64,000 nt of DNA from positions 15,333,111 to 15,397,110 of the forward strand of contig CM055320.2 of assembly GCA_029255685.2 (NCBI GenBank), written 5' to 3'. Each line of letters starts with the position of its first letter. Within the stretch, counting starts at the first letter, position 1. The notes under the pieces were generated by a model. That model was not told the origin of the DNA. It did not search any database and was given only the letters and a program-made list of their open reading frames with translations. Positions 47,293 to 57,703 of this stretch are shown one piece after another. The DNA is from Silene conica. Its lineage: Eukaryota > Streptophyta > Magnoliopsida > Caryophyllales > Caryophyllaceae. A program made the translations under genes and the position numbers.

Positions 47293-47545
47293 GCCCACTA
47301 CAAAGAAACATGAGAATTGTGACGAATTTTGCCCGAGTCACAAATTTGCTTTTACCATCACAAATTTTCATTTGAATTTATGATGGATGAACTGTCACAT
47401 TCTTTGTCACACAACCTGTATAGTTTGTCATATAAGGATAATTGGAACGGTTTTGTGACGTATCATCTATCAAACTCTAGTTTCCAGGTCAAAGTGAAAG
47501 TTAAAATAAAAGTCAAGCTTTGTGACGGATTATCCGTCAAAAAAT
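47293..47545. mobile_element. CACTA end fragment
   Basis: CACTACAAAGAAACATGAG at 47293 looks like a CACTA terminus, followed by TTGTGACG/GTCACAA words. The other side fades near CCGTCAAAAAATTTTCATG without a terminal GTAGTG. It joins the copia remnant, whose last codons (MKIF) come from this side. Confidence 0.5.
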
Positions 47546-48948
47546 TTTCATGCTCGACCTAAAATAGTAAACACCTTCACTATGCGCACCCCGTCCAATC
47601 TCCATCCTCGAAACCCGATCCTGCACAACACAATAATCAGGAAAAAATGTCACTACACAATCGTTTTCCCTAATTAATTGTCGAACCGAAATTAAATCAC
47701 ATGTTAAGCTTGGCACATATATCACATCTTTCAACATAAATTTGTCATTTAAAATGACTTCGCCATGCTCCTTTGCTTGAATTTGACGTCCATTAGGTAA
47801 GCCTACAATGGATGTTTCGTTGGTCCAAATATTTCGAAGATATTCTCTTCTTCCTGTCATGTGGTGCGATGCACCACTGTCAATTAACCATTTCCCTTCA
47901 AATTTAATATTCATACCTGTCAATTGCTCACTACCGTCGGGGATCAAGTTCAACAAGGTACGGAGTTTTTCAATTTCTTCGCTTGTGAAAGGCAACTTCG
48001 AAGTCTCTGCTACTTTGTTTGACAAAGTTCCCACTACATTGGTCTGCTCCCTTCCTTGCGACCTCCCACGGCCGCGTCCACGCCCAGAATTCCCTCGGCC
48101 TCTTCCACAACTTTGTGCTCTTTCCCAGGCTTTGACGGTCTCGTATCCGTGCTTGTGATAACAGTTTTCTTCTGTGTGGTAGAATCTACCACAGTAGCCA
48201 CACGCAACTGGCTCTTCTTCATCTCCTCCTTTCTTCACAAATTGCCTTCTTCCTTTTCCACTGTTATGAATCCGTGTTGTCATTGCAGCCTTATTACTCT
48301 CTTCCTTTGCGGCCTTTCCCATATTTGAGTGCCTTTCTTCGCTCAATATTACAGCGTATGCACGGGACAGATTAGTGATGGGATCTTCCATTAAGAGATT
48401 ATTGGTGCGTACTTGACCATACACGGTTGTGTCGAGTCCCATTAGAAACTGGTGAACTCGTTCTTCTTGCTTTTCTTTCGCTATCATCACGGCTGCTCCA
48501 CAACTCCAAGGCGGAATTTTGCTATAGTTCGCAAGTTCATCCCAAATCGTCTTGAGTTTTGTGTAGTATTCGACCACCGATAGCCTGCCTTGCTTGCAAT
48601 TCGCCAAGTCTCCCTTCAATTGGCGCACTCTTGGTGCATTACCAGCGGAATACCGATCCTTCAATTCGTCCCATACTTCTGAAACAGTCGATGACTTGAA
48701 AGTAATACTTAGATGCAATTTAGGATCGATTACATTGCGTAACCATGCCTTCAACATTGCGTTGCATTGCCTCCATACCACTCCCTCAACGCTCTCTTCT
48801 CCATCGACATTGGCAGGACGATCAATTTTTCGTTCTACAAAAGTTAATTTATTATTTGCATCTAAACCGTTCCTGACTGCCGCTGTCCACAAATCGTAGT
48901 TTTTGCCATTAAAAACAATTTGTGTGAGAGATAAATTGGGGTTATCGG
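47537..48948 (-). pseudogene. Copia gag-protease remnant
   Basis: On -, the longest open frame reads 451 residues. Just upstream in the same frame, PLYIHPSDNPNLSL and TQIVFNGKNYDLW (~48840-48955) give the usual Gag start, so the coding region begins further right than the first Met. Features: Gag WRQCNAMLKAWLRNVIDPKL, VWDELKDRYSAGNAPRVRQLK, zinc knuckle CGYCGRFYHTEENCYHKHG, and protease core WLIDSGASHHMTG, then the GVYYF segment that precedes the integrase. It stops there; integrase, RT and RNase H are gone, replaced by the CACTA-end sequence. An in-frame TGA lies upstream of the PLYIHPSDN segment. Confidence 0.85.
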
Positions 48949-49134
48949 ATGGGTGAATGTACAGGGGAGAGTTGGACGGAAATCAAGTGGTTTGCTACTG
49001 AAATATCTGTAGCTAATTGGTTTTCACCTTGTAGTGATGGTTTTGGTTTTCTTTTGATTATCTTCTCCGACCATGACTGCGTTCGTTCGTGGTGTTTGAG
49101 TTTCCCACTGTCTTTTTTTGTGTGTGTAACCCTA

Positions 49135-49147
49135 GCTCAAGATACCA
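49135..49147 (-). promoter_or_regulatory. Primer binding site of the copia remnant
   Basis: On -, TGGTATCTTGAGC lies shortly upstream of gag. It resembles the copia initiator-Met PBS in its first seven bases. Confidence 0.55.
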
Positions 49148-49312
49148 TAAAGATAAGATTGATTCTCATTATTGATTAAAGTGTCAATACAACCATACAT
49201 ATATACAGCCTAATACATAACATATTAAGACGGAAACTAAAGAGTTACGTCATTAATATGTGTAATAATATACCATAATAATACTATGTACTTTCGCAAT
49301 TAGTTTTTACAG
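49148..49312 (-). repeat. Putative short LTR of the copia remnant
   Basis: On -, from TGTAAAAACTAATTGC to ...CTTATCTTTA next to the PBS. A TATATATG motif lies inside. The 3' terminus is TA rather than CA, and no partner LTR is present, so the borders are tentative. Confidence 0.4.
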
Positions 49313-49426
49313 TATAAATCAATTTTCATTGTGTAAATTCTAACGTTGCCAGCAACGACGTTAAAGGTCCACCCCGATAATTTACGCTTGGGTTCGCCAC
49401 TACCATATAAGTTTATTTAAGGTCTT

Positions 49427-49637
49427 GTTCTTTTTGGCTGAAACGAGCTGAATTGAATTAATTAGAGTAGAGCTTAATTGAACTATAAATTGAGTGGAAC
49501 TGAAATGTAGTGAATTTAGTTAAATTAAATGTTAATTTTGTGAAGAGATTAACTAAACATAGTCGATTGAACTAAATAAAACTTAATGAATACAGCCAAA
49601 TAAAATTAGAAGAAGTTTAAATAAAGCCAAAAAGAAC
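49427..49637. mobile_element. MITE with GTTCTTTTTGGCT ends (211 bp)
   Basis: Perfect 13-bp inverted ends GTTCTTTTTGGCT/AGCCAAAAAGAAC. GGTCT occurs on both sides, one or two bases away from the ends. The interior carries GAGCTGAATTGAATTAATT and related words shared with 37440-37575, 45338-45425 and 55500-55720. Confidence 0.75.
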
Positions 49638-49639
49638 CG

Positions 49640-50190
49640 GGTCTAAATCTGATTTGTGATCCACTACAGGATTGGAAATCCTTTTTCTCTTATCAGGAAC
49701 AACTTTTTCATCAACTATCACAAGGAGTATGAATTTGATCTCTACTATTAGTATTATCATAGTCACTTCCGGCAGCACTGTATTGCTAATACTTTCAACA
49801 ACCTCGTTCAACACCTCATAATCATTAAATCATATATGTTCATATCCAGGGTCTTCTAAGTTTATTGTAATCAGATGATGGGCTGGTGAATGGTGATGGG
49901 GTCAATAACGAAGTGGAAGGCAGTGATGATGATATATGGCGAAACTGAATGGACATATCAATTTATGTGAGGAAAGAGAAGGAAATGGCTAAAATTAATG
50001 TAGAATTAAGGAAATAAAGAGTGTTAGTGATTAGTGAAGCATACAATTCATTTAACACAAGGTTATAGATGTAGTTAGTCAGTTAAGTCCAATTTGGGAA
50101 GGATGAAAATGATAGATGTAGGCTAGTTTGGATTAAAAAGAGTTCATGAATCATGCGTACTTGCGTAGTGTGGACTAACCGTGCCGTAAT
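49640..50190. other. Noncoding DNA before the LINE tail
   Basis: No gene recognised; a 65-codon ORF at 49617-49814 on - has no known features. Confidence 0.45.
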
Positions 50191-50191
50191 A

Positions 50192-50207
50192 TTTTTTTTT
50201 TTTTTTT
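50192..50207 (-). other. Poly(A) tail of LINE 1 (T run on +)
   Basis: Sixteen T immediately left of the RNase H stop region mark the 3' end of a minus-strand LINE. The target duplication is not obvious. Confidence 0.75.
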
Positions 50208-50225
50208 GAACGCGAAAAGAACGAC

Positions 50226-53200
50226 TTACATACACATAGCTTGCTTGGCTAAATTATGAGCCAACCTATTTAAAGACCTAGGGATATAACTAATACTAAG
50301 ACAATGAAAAAAACTAAAAAGCGAAAGCAGTTCCTCCAAAGCGTCTTCAACCAAAAAGTGCCCCTGTTCCACTTGCGCAATCTGCAAAACCCCATTGAGA
50401 CAATCCGATAAAACTTCGAGATGGCGCTCCCCACTAGTAACCGCCCATTGAATGGCCTTCTTCACCCCTAACAGCTCAGCATGGAGTGACGAAGAAGCAT
50501 ACACTTTACACCTACCATTGTAGCAAATACTACCTGACTCGTCATAAACCACTCATCCAACCCCCGACCCTCGCTTTCCATCCCAGCTTGCATCCACCTT
50601 AACCCTCTTACATAAACAATCCCTCCTCATCCCTACCAAAAAGAAAGGGTTAGACTCACTTATGCTTTTACGGATATCATCACCATCCTCATCTTGGGCT
50701 ATCATGTCCTCCCTCTGTGCCCCGCTCTCCCCTTTTTCCTTAAGATCCTTTGCATCCATAGCTAGAAGAACCAACGAGTTATACAGACGAAAGAAACCAT
50801 TAACCTCAAAATGCTCCTGACTGAAAGCAATCCTGTTCCTCATAACCCAAATACCCCAGATCAGAGCCACAAATTGAATAACCAAAGAATCCGACTCTTG
50901 TAACTTAAAAAAGTAGTTGATCCATTCCACAAGCCAATCCCCCATTCCCACATTAGATAATTGTTTTGACCTTATACCCAGCATCGAAGTCCTCCAAATA
51001 CGTTCAATGAGCGGGCAATCCCTAAACAAATGCTCAATAGATTCAATAGAATCCCCTTCCCCTGACTTGCAGAAACTACATTGCCACTCATCCTCTTGAC
51101 CAATTTTGCGTCTTCTGAGTTCCCTTCCTAAGGGGAGAGTATTTGTGATGATTTTCCAGACTAAAACTTTCCAAGCTTGAGGGACCTTCAAAGCCCATAA
51201 CTTCGACCTACAGAACCTTCTACCTCTCACAGTGATTCTATTTCCGTCTGCATTAGATGCATTCAGCTCAAAGTGTTCTTGAAACAGAAGCCCATAACCA
51301 CTCTTGACCGTATAAATACCACTGGAAATATAGGGCCAAATAATCTTATCCTTAGGTCTAGAAGCGGGCAACGATATAGCCAAAATCCTAGCCACATAAC
51401 CTCTATCAAACACCCCAGCCAATTTGACCTCATCCCAAGCACCCTCCTCATTTATAAAGTCACCAACCCTTAAATCCTTCAAAAAAGAATAATCCTCCCC
51501 TAGAACAGACAAGGACGGTTCGGGCCTATTCTCACCCACCCACCTATTAGTCCACACATTCAGTGTAGATTGAAACCCCGGCTTCCAAGCCAAGAGATCC
51601 TTAATTGCCTTAAAACCATACACCAAACTCCTTCTACCCCACGACATACCACCCTGCTCCTTAATACGAACCCCTACATCGCCTTGCCTCTCGACTCGAA
51701 GTAAACTATGAAACACCTCACCAAAATAAGATTTTTCCCCTGCAAGAATCCTCCATACTTGTTTGGCCAATAAGGCTTTATTCAAAACCTCTATATTCCG
51801 GATCCCAACCCCTCCTCTACTCTTTGGCAAACCCAAGAAATTCATACTACACCAGTGAATAGCCTTCCCTGATCTACTACCCGCCCACCAGAACTGTGAC
51901 AGAAGAGAATTTATCTTCCGTGTCACACTTACCGGTACCCTAAAGACCGATAGAAAGTAATTTGAGATGGTGGCCAGAATAGAATTGATCAAAGTCAGTC
52001 TACCAGCTGGTGCAAGCAGAATCCCATTCCACGATGATACTCTCCTTTGAACACTCTCAATAAGGCCCTTAAACAGATTTTTCTTTGACCCTTGTAATTC
52101 AGTAGGAATACCAAGATACTTCCCCAGACCCTGATTTCTCCTAACCCGGAAAGTCCTTAAAATAGATTGTACTCTACTCAAAGTCATGTTCGGGCTAAAC
52201 AGAATACCAGACTTATTCTCATTAAGTCGTTGCCCAGATAAATCACAGAAATCATCAATCAACTGCATCAAATGAGTTGAACTCTCCTTCTTATCTTCAA
52301 TGAAAAAAACTGCATCGTCCGTAAAAAACAAGTGGGATAACCTTTCCACTCCTGGAGCTAGAGAAATGCCACTTAAATTCCCCAAGGTCTGTTCCCTGCA
52401 AATATTTCTCGAAAGGGCCTCCATACACAGAACAAAAAGGAAAGATGATAACGGATCCCCTTGCCTAAGGCCACATCTTGGCTTAAATTGCTGAAGAGGA
52501 GCTCCATTCAGAAGGACTTCATAGGAGACAGATGACACACATTGCATAATTAAGACAACCAGTCTATCCGGGAATCCCATTTCCCTCAAAATAGCCTCCA
52601 CAAAATCCCACTTCATACGATCATATGCTTTACTCATATCAACTTTAAAAGCGAGCTTCCCAAAGTTTCCTACCTTTTTAGTATTTACCCGGAAAATAGC
52701 CTCATTAGCCAACAAAATATTATCACTAATATTTCGACCTGGGACAAAAGCCCCCCGAAAACGCCCCACTAAATAACCCATAACCTTATTCAGCCGATTA
52801 GTAACGCATTTAGAAATAATTCTCATAAAAACATTACATAGACTAATCGGTCGAAAATCACTAACCTTCTCCGGATTCTCACACTTTGGCACCAGGGCAA
52901 TAAAAGTCCGATTAAACTCCCTAAGCACATTACCCGAATTCAGAACAGCCAGCGCCGCTTTCGTAAAGTCCTTCTTCATAAAGAACCAACATTTCTGTAT
53001 CAAACGAGCTGGAATTCCATCTGGCCCTGGAGATTTGAGTGGCCCCATTTGGAAAACCGCCTTCCGGACCTCCTTTCCCGTGAAAGGTTTATTTAGACTA
53101 ATAAAATCTACTGCACTCACCTTCACATCAATTGCCGAGAGAAAAACACCTAACCTGTCCCTTTCAATCTCAGAAGGACCAACCCTCCCTTCATCTTCTC

Positions 53201-54427
53201 CTTGCATGGTTGCATTAAATAAATTCATGAAAACATTCTGAAACTCCTCGCCTATCTTCTGTCTTTCATATTCCCACCTATCATCCTCCCCTTTTATACC
53301 CATAATGAAATTTCTGCTTGCTCTACCCTTAGCCCAATTATAAAAGAATTTTGTACCAATGTCTCCCTCGACTGCCCATTTAACTTTCGCTCTCTGTTTC
53401 CAATACAAAGCAGTTGCTGTAGCAAAGTCTTTTAATTCCTTGTGTACTTTTTCATACTTCTCTTCATTTCCTTCCCGGACTGCTTCTTCTTGACCCTCTT
53501 CCAGTCGTTTATCAAACTCCTCCCACCTTCCTGACCAGTCATCCTTCTTATCCAAACTCCACTTCCGCACCTCTTGTCTTATAACACCTAGCTTCCGAAG
53601 TAATCTATAGGTTGGTGATCCATTTACAAAAATAGACCACTTATCCTTAAGCACCTCCACACAAGCACTATGTTCCAAAGCCGAAACATCAACCTTATAT
53701 GGTCTTCTAATCCTATCACAAGTTAATAAACATTAAGTTCAACCGGTGCATGGTCAGAGAGCTGGATCGGATAATGTAGTAAACCCGTATCCGGAAATAA
53801 TTCCAACCAATCACACGACCCTATCGCCTTATCCAGTCTTTCATACACTCTTGCCTCCCCTTGTCTATTATTGCACCAAGTAAAAGTAGGACCTTTAAAT
53901 GGGATGTCAATAAGATCATTTCTTATTTTCCATTCCGCGAAGAAAGTAGCTCCCCGAATCCCCCCTTGGCTACTACTACATTTTTCCCAAGCAAATTCAA
54001 CTTGATTAAAATCACCAACTATTATAAAAGGATGTCTCAAAGCCCGTAACAATGCCTCAAGGTCCTCGAAAACTTGTTGTCGTCTTGTAAAACATGGTTC
54101 CCCATAAAAGAAAACATAGTACCAACTCCGACCATAATACTTATTCACCAAAACAACTAAGTAGTTCTTACAAGCAAAATGGAGGCTCATATTAATGCCC
54201 CTCTTCCAACCTACCCATAAGCCCCCGGATGCTCCCTCAGAGTCCATCCCAACTGATTTCTCAAAACCCCAAGGTCGGAACAAACGACTTACATTAACAC
54301 TATTACATTTAGTTTCAGCTAAACACATAAAATCAAAAGACTTTTTATTTAAAATCGCTCTTAGCTTAGGAATTGTAGGGGAGAGCGTATTATTAAGCCC
54401 CCTACAATTCCAAATCACACCGTTCAT
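50226..54427 (-). pseudogene. LINE 1 ORF2: endonuclease, reverse transcriptase, RNase H
   Basis: The start ATG at 54427-54425 overlaps the ORF1 stop as ATGA. APE endonuclease: WNCRGLNN, LAETKCN, GGLWVGW, VGDFNQVE, QLSDHAPVELN (to 53723). A frameshift near 53720 separates it from RT: IALVPKCENPEKVSDFRPISLCN, KVDMSKAYDRMKWDF, RCGLRQGDPLSSFLFVLCME, HLFFTDDAVFF (about 52310-52330, Asp pair kept). Then comes a C-terminal zf-RVT (WALKVPQAWKVLVWKII, CSFCKSGEGDSIESIEHLFRDC). RNase H (KVDASWDGKRGSG, SSSLHAELLGVKKAIQWA, NRLAHNLAKQAM) is entered after TGA at 50555-50553. ORF2 drives target-primed reverse transcription in the nucleus. One frameshift and one stop make it inactive, though it is otherwise well preserved. 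Confidence 0.93.
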
Positions 54428-55461
54428 GGCGACTTTGGAGGTTGTGATGGCCCAACCTCCTCAAAGCCCTTTAAGTCTTCCTCCATAGAAGAGTCACTGG
54501 ACTCCTCCATATCCGTATCAGTGATTGAAATCAGAAAACCAGCCCCTTTTTTCTTCCCTGCACTAACCTCAGCATCCACAGCACCTGTCCCCCTGTCACT
54601 AGCATCCTCAGCTTCTGGCATCATATCACTCCCTTCTTCTTGTTGCCCTCTGCTACTACCGCCCAACTCCAAACCCCGCTCTCCCAAACAAATTTTCTTA
54701 GCCATGCCCCCTAAAAACTCCTTAGCGCCCTCCAGAGACCCAACCTGTTCTTCAGGAATCATAACATAGTCAAGTTGAGTACAACACTTCCTCTTCCGTG
54801 CCTTGCTAATCTCTTCCTTAAACTCTTCTCCCATAACATCCTTATGGTAAATTTCTATCATACCCAATGTCCCATCTGAGTTGCTTGGTGGGTCAATTCG
54901 TGCAATTAGAGAAGAGAAAGCCCCAGCCCTAGGAATATCAAAAAGTTTCACTCCCCCTTCCCTATTACCCATAGAGGAATCCATAGCCAGTCTTTCATTT
55001 AGCTTTTCCTCAGCCTCCTGCATCACTTGCTTACCCTTCTCAATGGCCAATTCAGTAGCTTTCTTAATTTGTTCCACTTGCAGTTCAAGTCTTAACAGCC
55101 CTTTGTCCAATTCTGCTCCTTTTCTGATCAAAGCATCAGGAGTCACAGCCTTCAAATCAACCAATAATGTTTCCTTCTTCACCAGGCAGAGGTCACTGTC
55201 TTCCCTTCCCCTCATCAGCTCACTACCCTGACCCCTATCACCCCGAGGACCTAACTGAAGCCTAGTTTCCATCCCATACACAGCCTCAGAGGATTCATCA
55301 GACGATATGACAATCACAGAATTCTGCTCAGAATCAGAGGAGTTACCAGATGACTCATTTGCCTGATTAATCAAATGATATGGATAGTGATCAGATTCCT
55401 GAGAGGAATCCCCATCACTAATAACAATAAAGACATAAATTCTAGGAATTATTTCCATCAA
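54424..55461 (-). pseudogene. LINE 1 ORF1, C-terminal part only
   Basis: 345 codons on -, ending TGA at 54426-54424 within the ATGA shared with ORF2. The content is acidic and Ser-rich at both ends, with a heptad-like helix KGLLRLELQVEQIKKATELAIEKGKQVMQEAEEKL (~115-150). Unlike LINE 2's ORF1, it has no DUF4283 domain or CCHC knuckle. The region upstream (55500-55720) is a MITE-like repeat, so the element is probably 5'-truncated and the first Met may be fortuitous. Nucleic-acid chaperone function of ORF1 would be lost. Confidence 0.75.
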
Positions 55462-55497
55462 TTAATTCAATTGCATGTACCGCAAATTTTTTTTTTT

Positions 55498-55723
55498 CTA
55501 AAATGAGATAAGTTAAGTTGAGTTGAATTAAATGAAATAAAGCTGAATTGGACTAAATTGAATAAAATAGAGTTAGAATTATTGTAATTGAATTAAAACA
55601 AAACTTATTTTTGTGAAAAGATGACCTGAGTATAATTGATTGAACATGAATAGAACTTGCTGGAAATTGGAATATAGCTAAGCAAAATTAAAATCAACTT
55701 AAATTAAGCTAGAAAGAATCAAA
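55498..55723. repeat. Copy of the GAGCTGAATTGAATTG MITE family
   Basis: AGTTGAGTTGAATTAAATG... and ...AAGCTAGAAAGAATC match the family at 49427-49637. The left end merges with the T-rich border of LINE 1. Confidence 0.55.
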
Positions 55724-55971
55724 ACTTAAATTGTAAAAAAAACATAAATATTTGTGAACGATACTACATGACATTATTGTTAAAATCGTGATCCGGATCG
55801 TGGGTCGTACGATCATACGATCCAAAAAGTGGGAAACGATTCAAATCGTGGTAGGATCGGTACAGGATCGGTACAGGATTGTAAAATGCTTATTTATGTT
55901 ACAAATTTGTGAGCTGGTTGTTCTTCCATACTTACAACTTAAAGATATATATATATATATATAAAAATTAG

Positions 55972-57478
55972 GATCGGGTGAGAACGATTATACGGTGCAT
56001 ACGGTGAGAACGAGTCACGTCCGTTGGATTAAAACGCAATCAACGGTTAAGAAATACCCACAACCCATATTCTAGATAGATTTTTTGACGGAGTAGATAA
56101 TTTTTTTTTTAACTTTTTACACAAACTTAGATACATTTTTTTACGGAGTAAATACTTTTTTTTTTTACCTTTTTACGTAAACCTATATACATTTTTTTGA
56201 CGGAGTAGACACATTTTTTTAACTTTTTTACGTAAACCTAGATACATTTTTTGACGGAGTAGATACATTTTTTTTTTACTTTTTTTACATAAACCTAGAT
56301 ACATTTTTTGAAGGAGTAGATACATTTTTTTTTACTTTTTTTACATAAACCTAGATACATTTTTTGACGAAGTAGATACATTTTTTTTTTACTTTTTTTA
56401 CATAAACCTAGATACATTTTTTGAAGGAGTAGATACATTTTGTTTTACTTTTTTTACATAAACCTAGATACATTTTTTGAAGACTAGATACATTTTTTTT
56501 TTTACTTTTTTACGTAAACCTAGATACATTTTTTGACGGAGTATATACATTTTTTTACTTTTTTTACATAAACCTAGATACATTTTTTTTTTTACTTTTT
56601 TTACATAAACCTAGATACATTTTTTGACGGACTAGATATATTTTTTTTTTTACTTTTTTACATAAACCTAGATACATTTTTTAACGGAGTAGATATATTT
56701 TTTTTTACTTAAACCTAAATACGATACATTTTTTTTTTTTACTTTTTTATATAAACCTAGATATATTTTTTGACGGAGTAGAAAATGGTGTAGGTACACT
56801 ATTTTGTGAGACGATAACGATCAGGCAACACTTAAGCAACAATTTCAGTAGCGAAGACCGTCAAGTTGAGCGAAGTAACACTAATCAAAGTTGTAATGAG
56901 TAGATATTGACTTTCATTAAATAAAAACAACGAAGGTCACTCATTGAATTTGCATGTAATTCATACCAAATTTCCAATGATAAACTTCTGCAAAATTCAA
57001 CATACTCTGACCCAAATTTCAGTGCTAATTGATCCAAACTCGGTTTAATTTCTGACCTTAATTAGCCAAGTCAAATACCGGCGTAAAGTGCGATGAGGAT
57101 GGTCAACAAACGAAAGCAAAGTTCAACCGTGAGGAGAGTACGTCGGAGCGAGTCCCGGTCTCCGTCATTACGCAAGGTGAGAACGAAGAGAAAGAAATAA
57201 ATAAAAAGGGATGATATAAGAAGAAACACGAACATCAGTGTTTGGTCGGCGTATGGCGGTCGATAGTGTTTCGATGCCAGTTGTGGATGTCTTGGGAGGT
57301 GAGGGTCAGAGTGATTTGTGTGGACAGAGAAGAAGAATGTGAGGTAACCGTGTGAATGCTTAAATGGTTTAACTAATGTGTTCTAATTTAGAGATCTATT
57401 ATAGTCGTTCATTCACTCTAATCTAAGGGATAAGGTTCGTTCTCACCGTTTGCACCGAGTGTTTGTTCTCACCGGATC
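55972..57478. mobile_element. TIR element with GGTGAGAAC ends and T-rich minisatellite
   Basis: Left GATCGGGTGAGAACGATTAT, inverted right GATCCGGTGAGAACAAACAC; both continue with CGGTGCAnACGGTGAGAACGA, giving inverted repeats of about 43 bp. AT (left) and CT/AT (right) microsatellites flank it. No transposase is seen. The superfamily is unknown; Mutator-like is one possibility. The right part holds GC-richer noncoding sequence (57080-57340) that may be captured. Confidence 0.68.
56080..56785. repeat. Minisatellite ACATAAACCTAGATACATTT, period about 55-60 bp
   Basis: About twelve degenerate units of TTTTTACATAAACCTAGATAC followed by ATTTTTTGACGGAGTAGATAC, with variable T runs. No coding potential. 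Confidence 0.85.
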
Positions 57479-57481
57479 TTG

Positions 57482-57519
<38 letters not shown>

Positions 57520-57703
57520 GATATGATTATTAAAACTTTTATGTCATCAAATAAACTTTTAAAATTATAGATCACAAATTATACGAAATTGTGTACATAA
57601 ACTTGTTTATCCAAGCTATCTGTAGGATTTTACGATTCTACGATTTAATTCTACCATCCATATTCGATCCAAATTAGAATCCCGATCCGACAACATTTGC
57701 AAC

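Larger units (their letters stand above)
55786..57700. repeat. Possible MITE split by the TIR element
   Basis: AATCGTGATCCGGATCGTGG and GGATCGGTACAGGATC words on the left and CGATTCTACGATTTAATTC with CCCGATCCGACAACA on the right look like two ends of one palindromic element interrupted at 55972-57478. Borders are uncertain. Confidence 0.4.

Noticed and set aside
52310..52330. FTDD instead of FADD in the LINE 1 RT as an inactivating change
   Set aside because: The catalytic Asp pair is kept and Ala/Thr vary at this position; the frameshift and stop are the real lesions.
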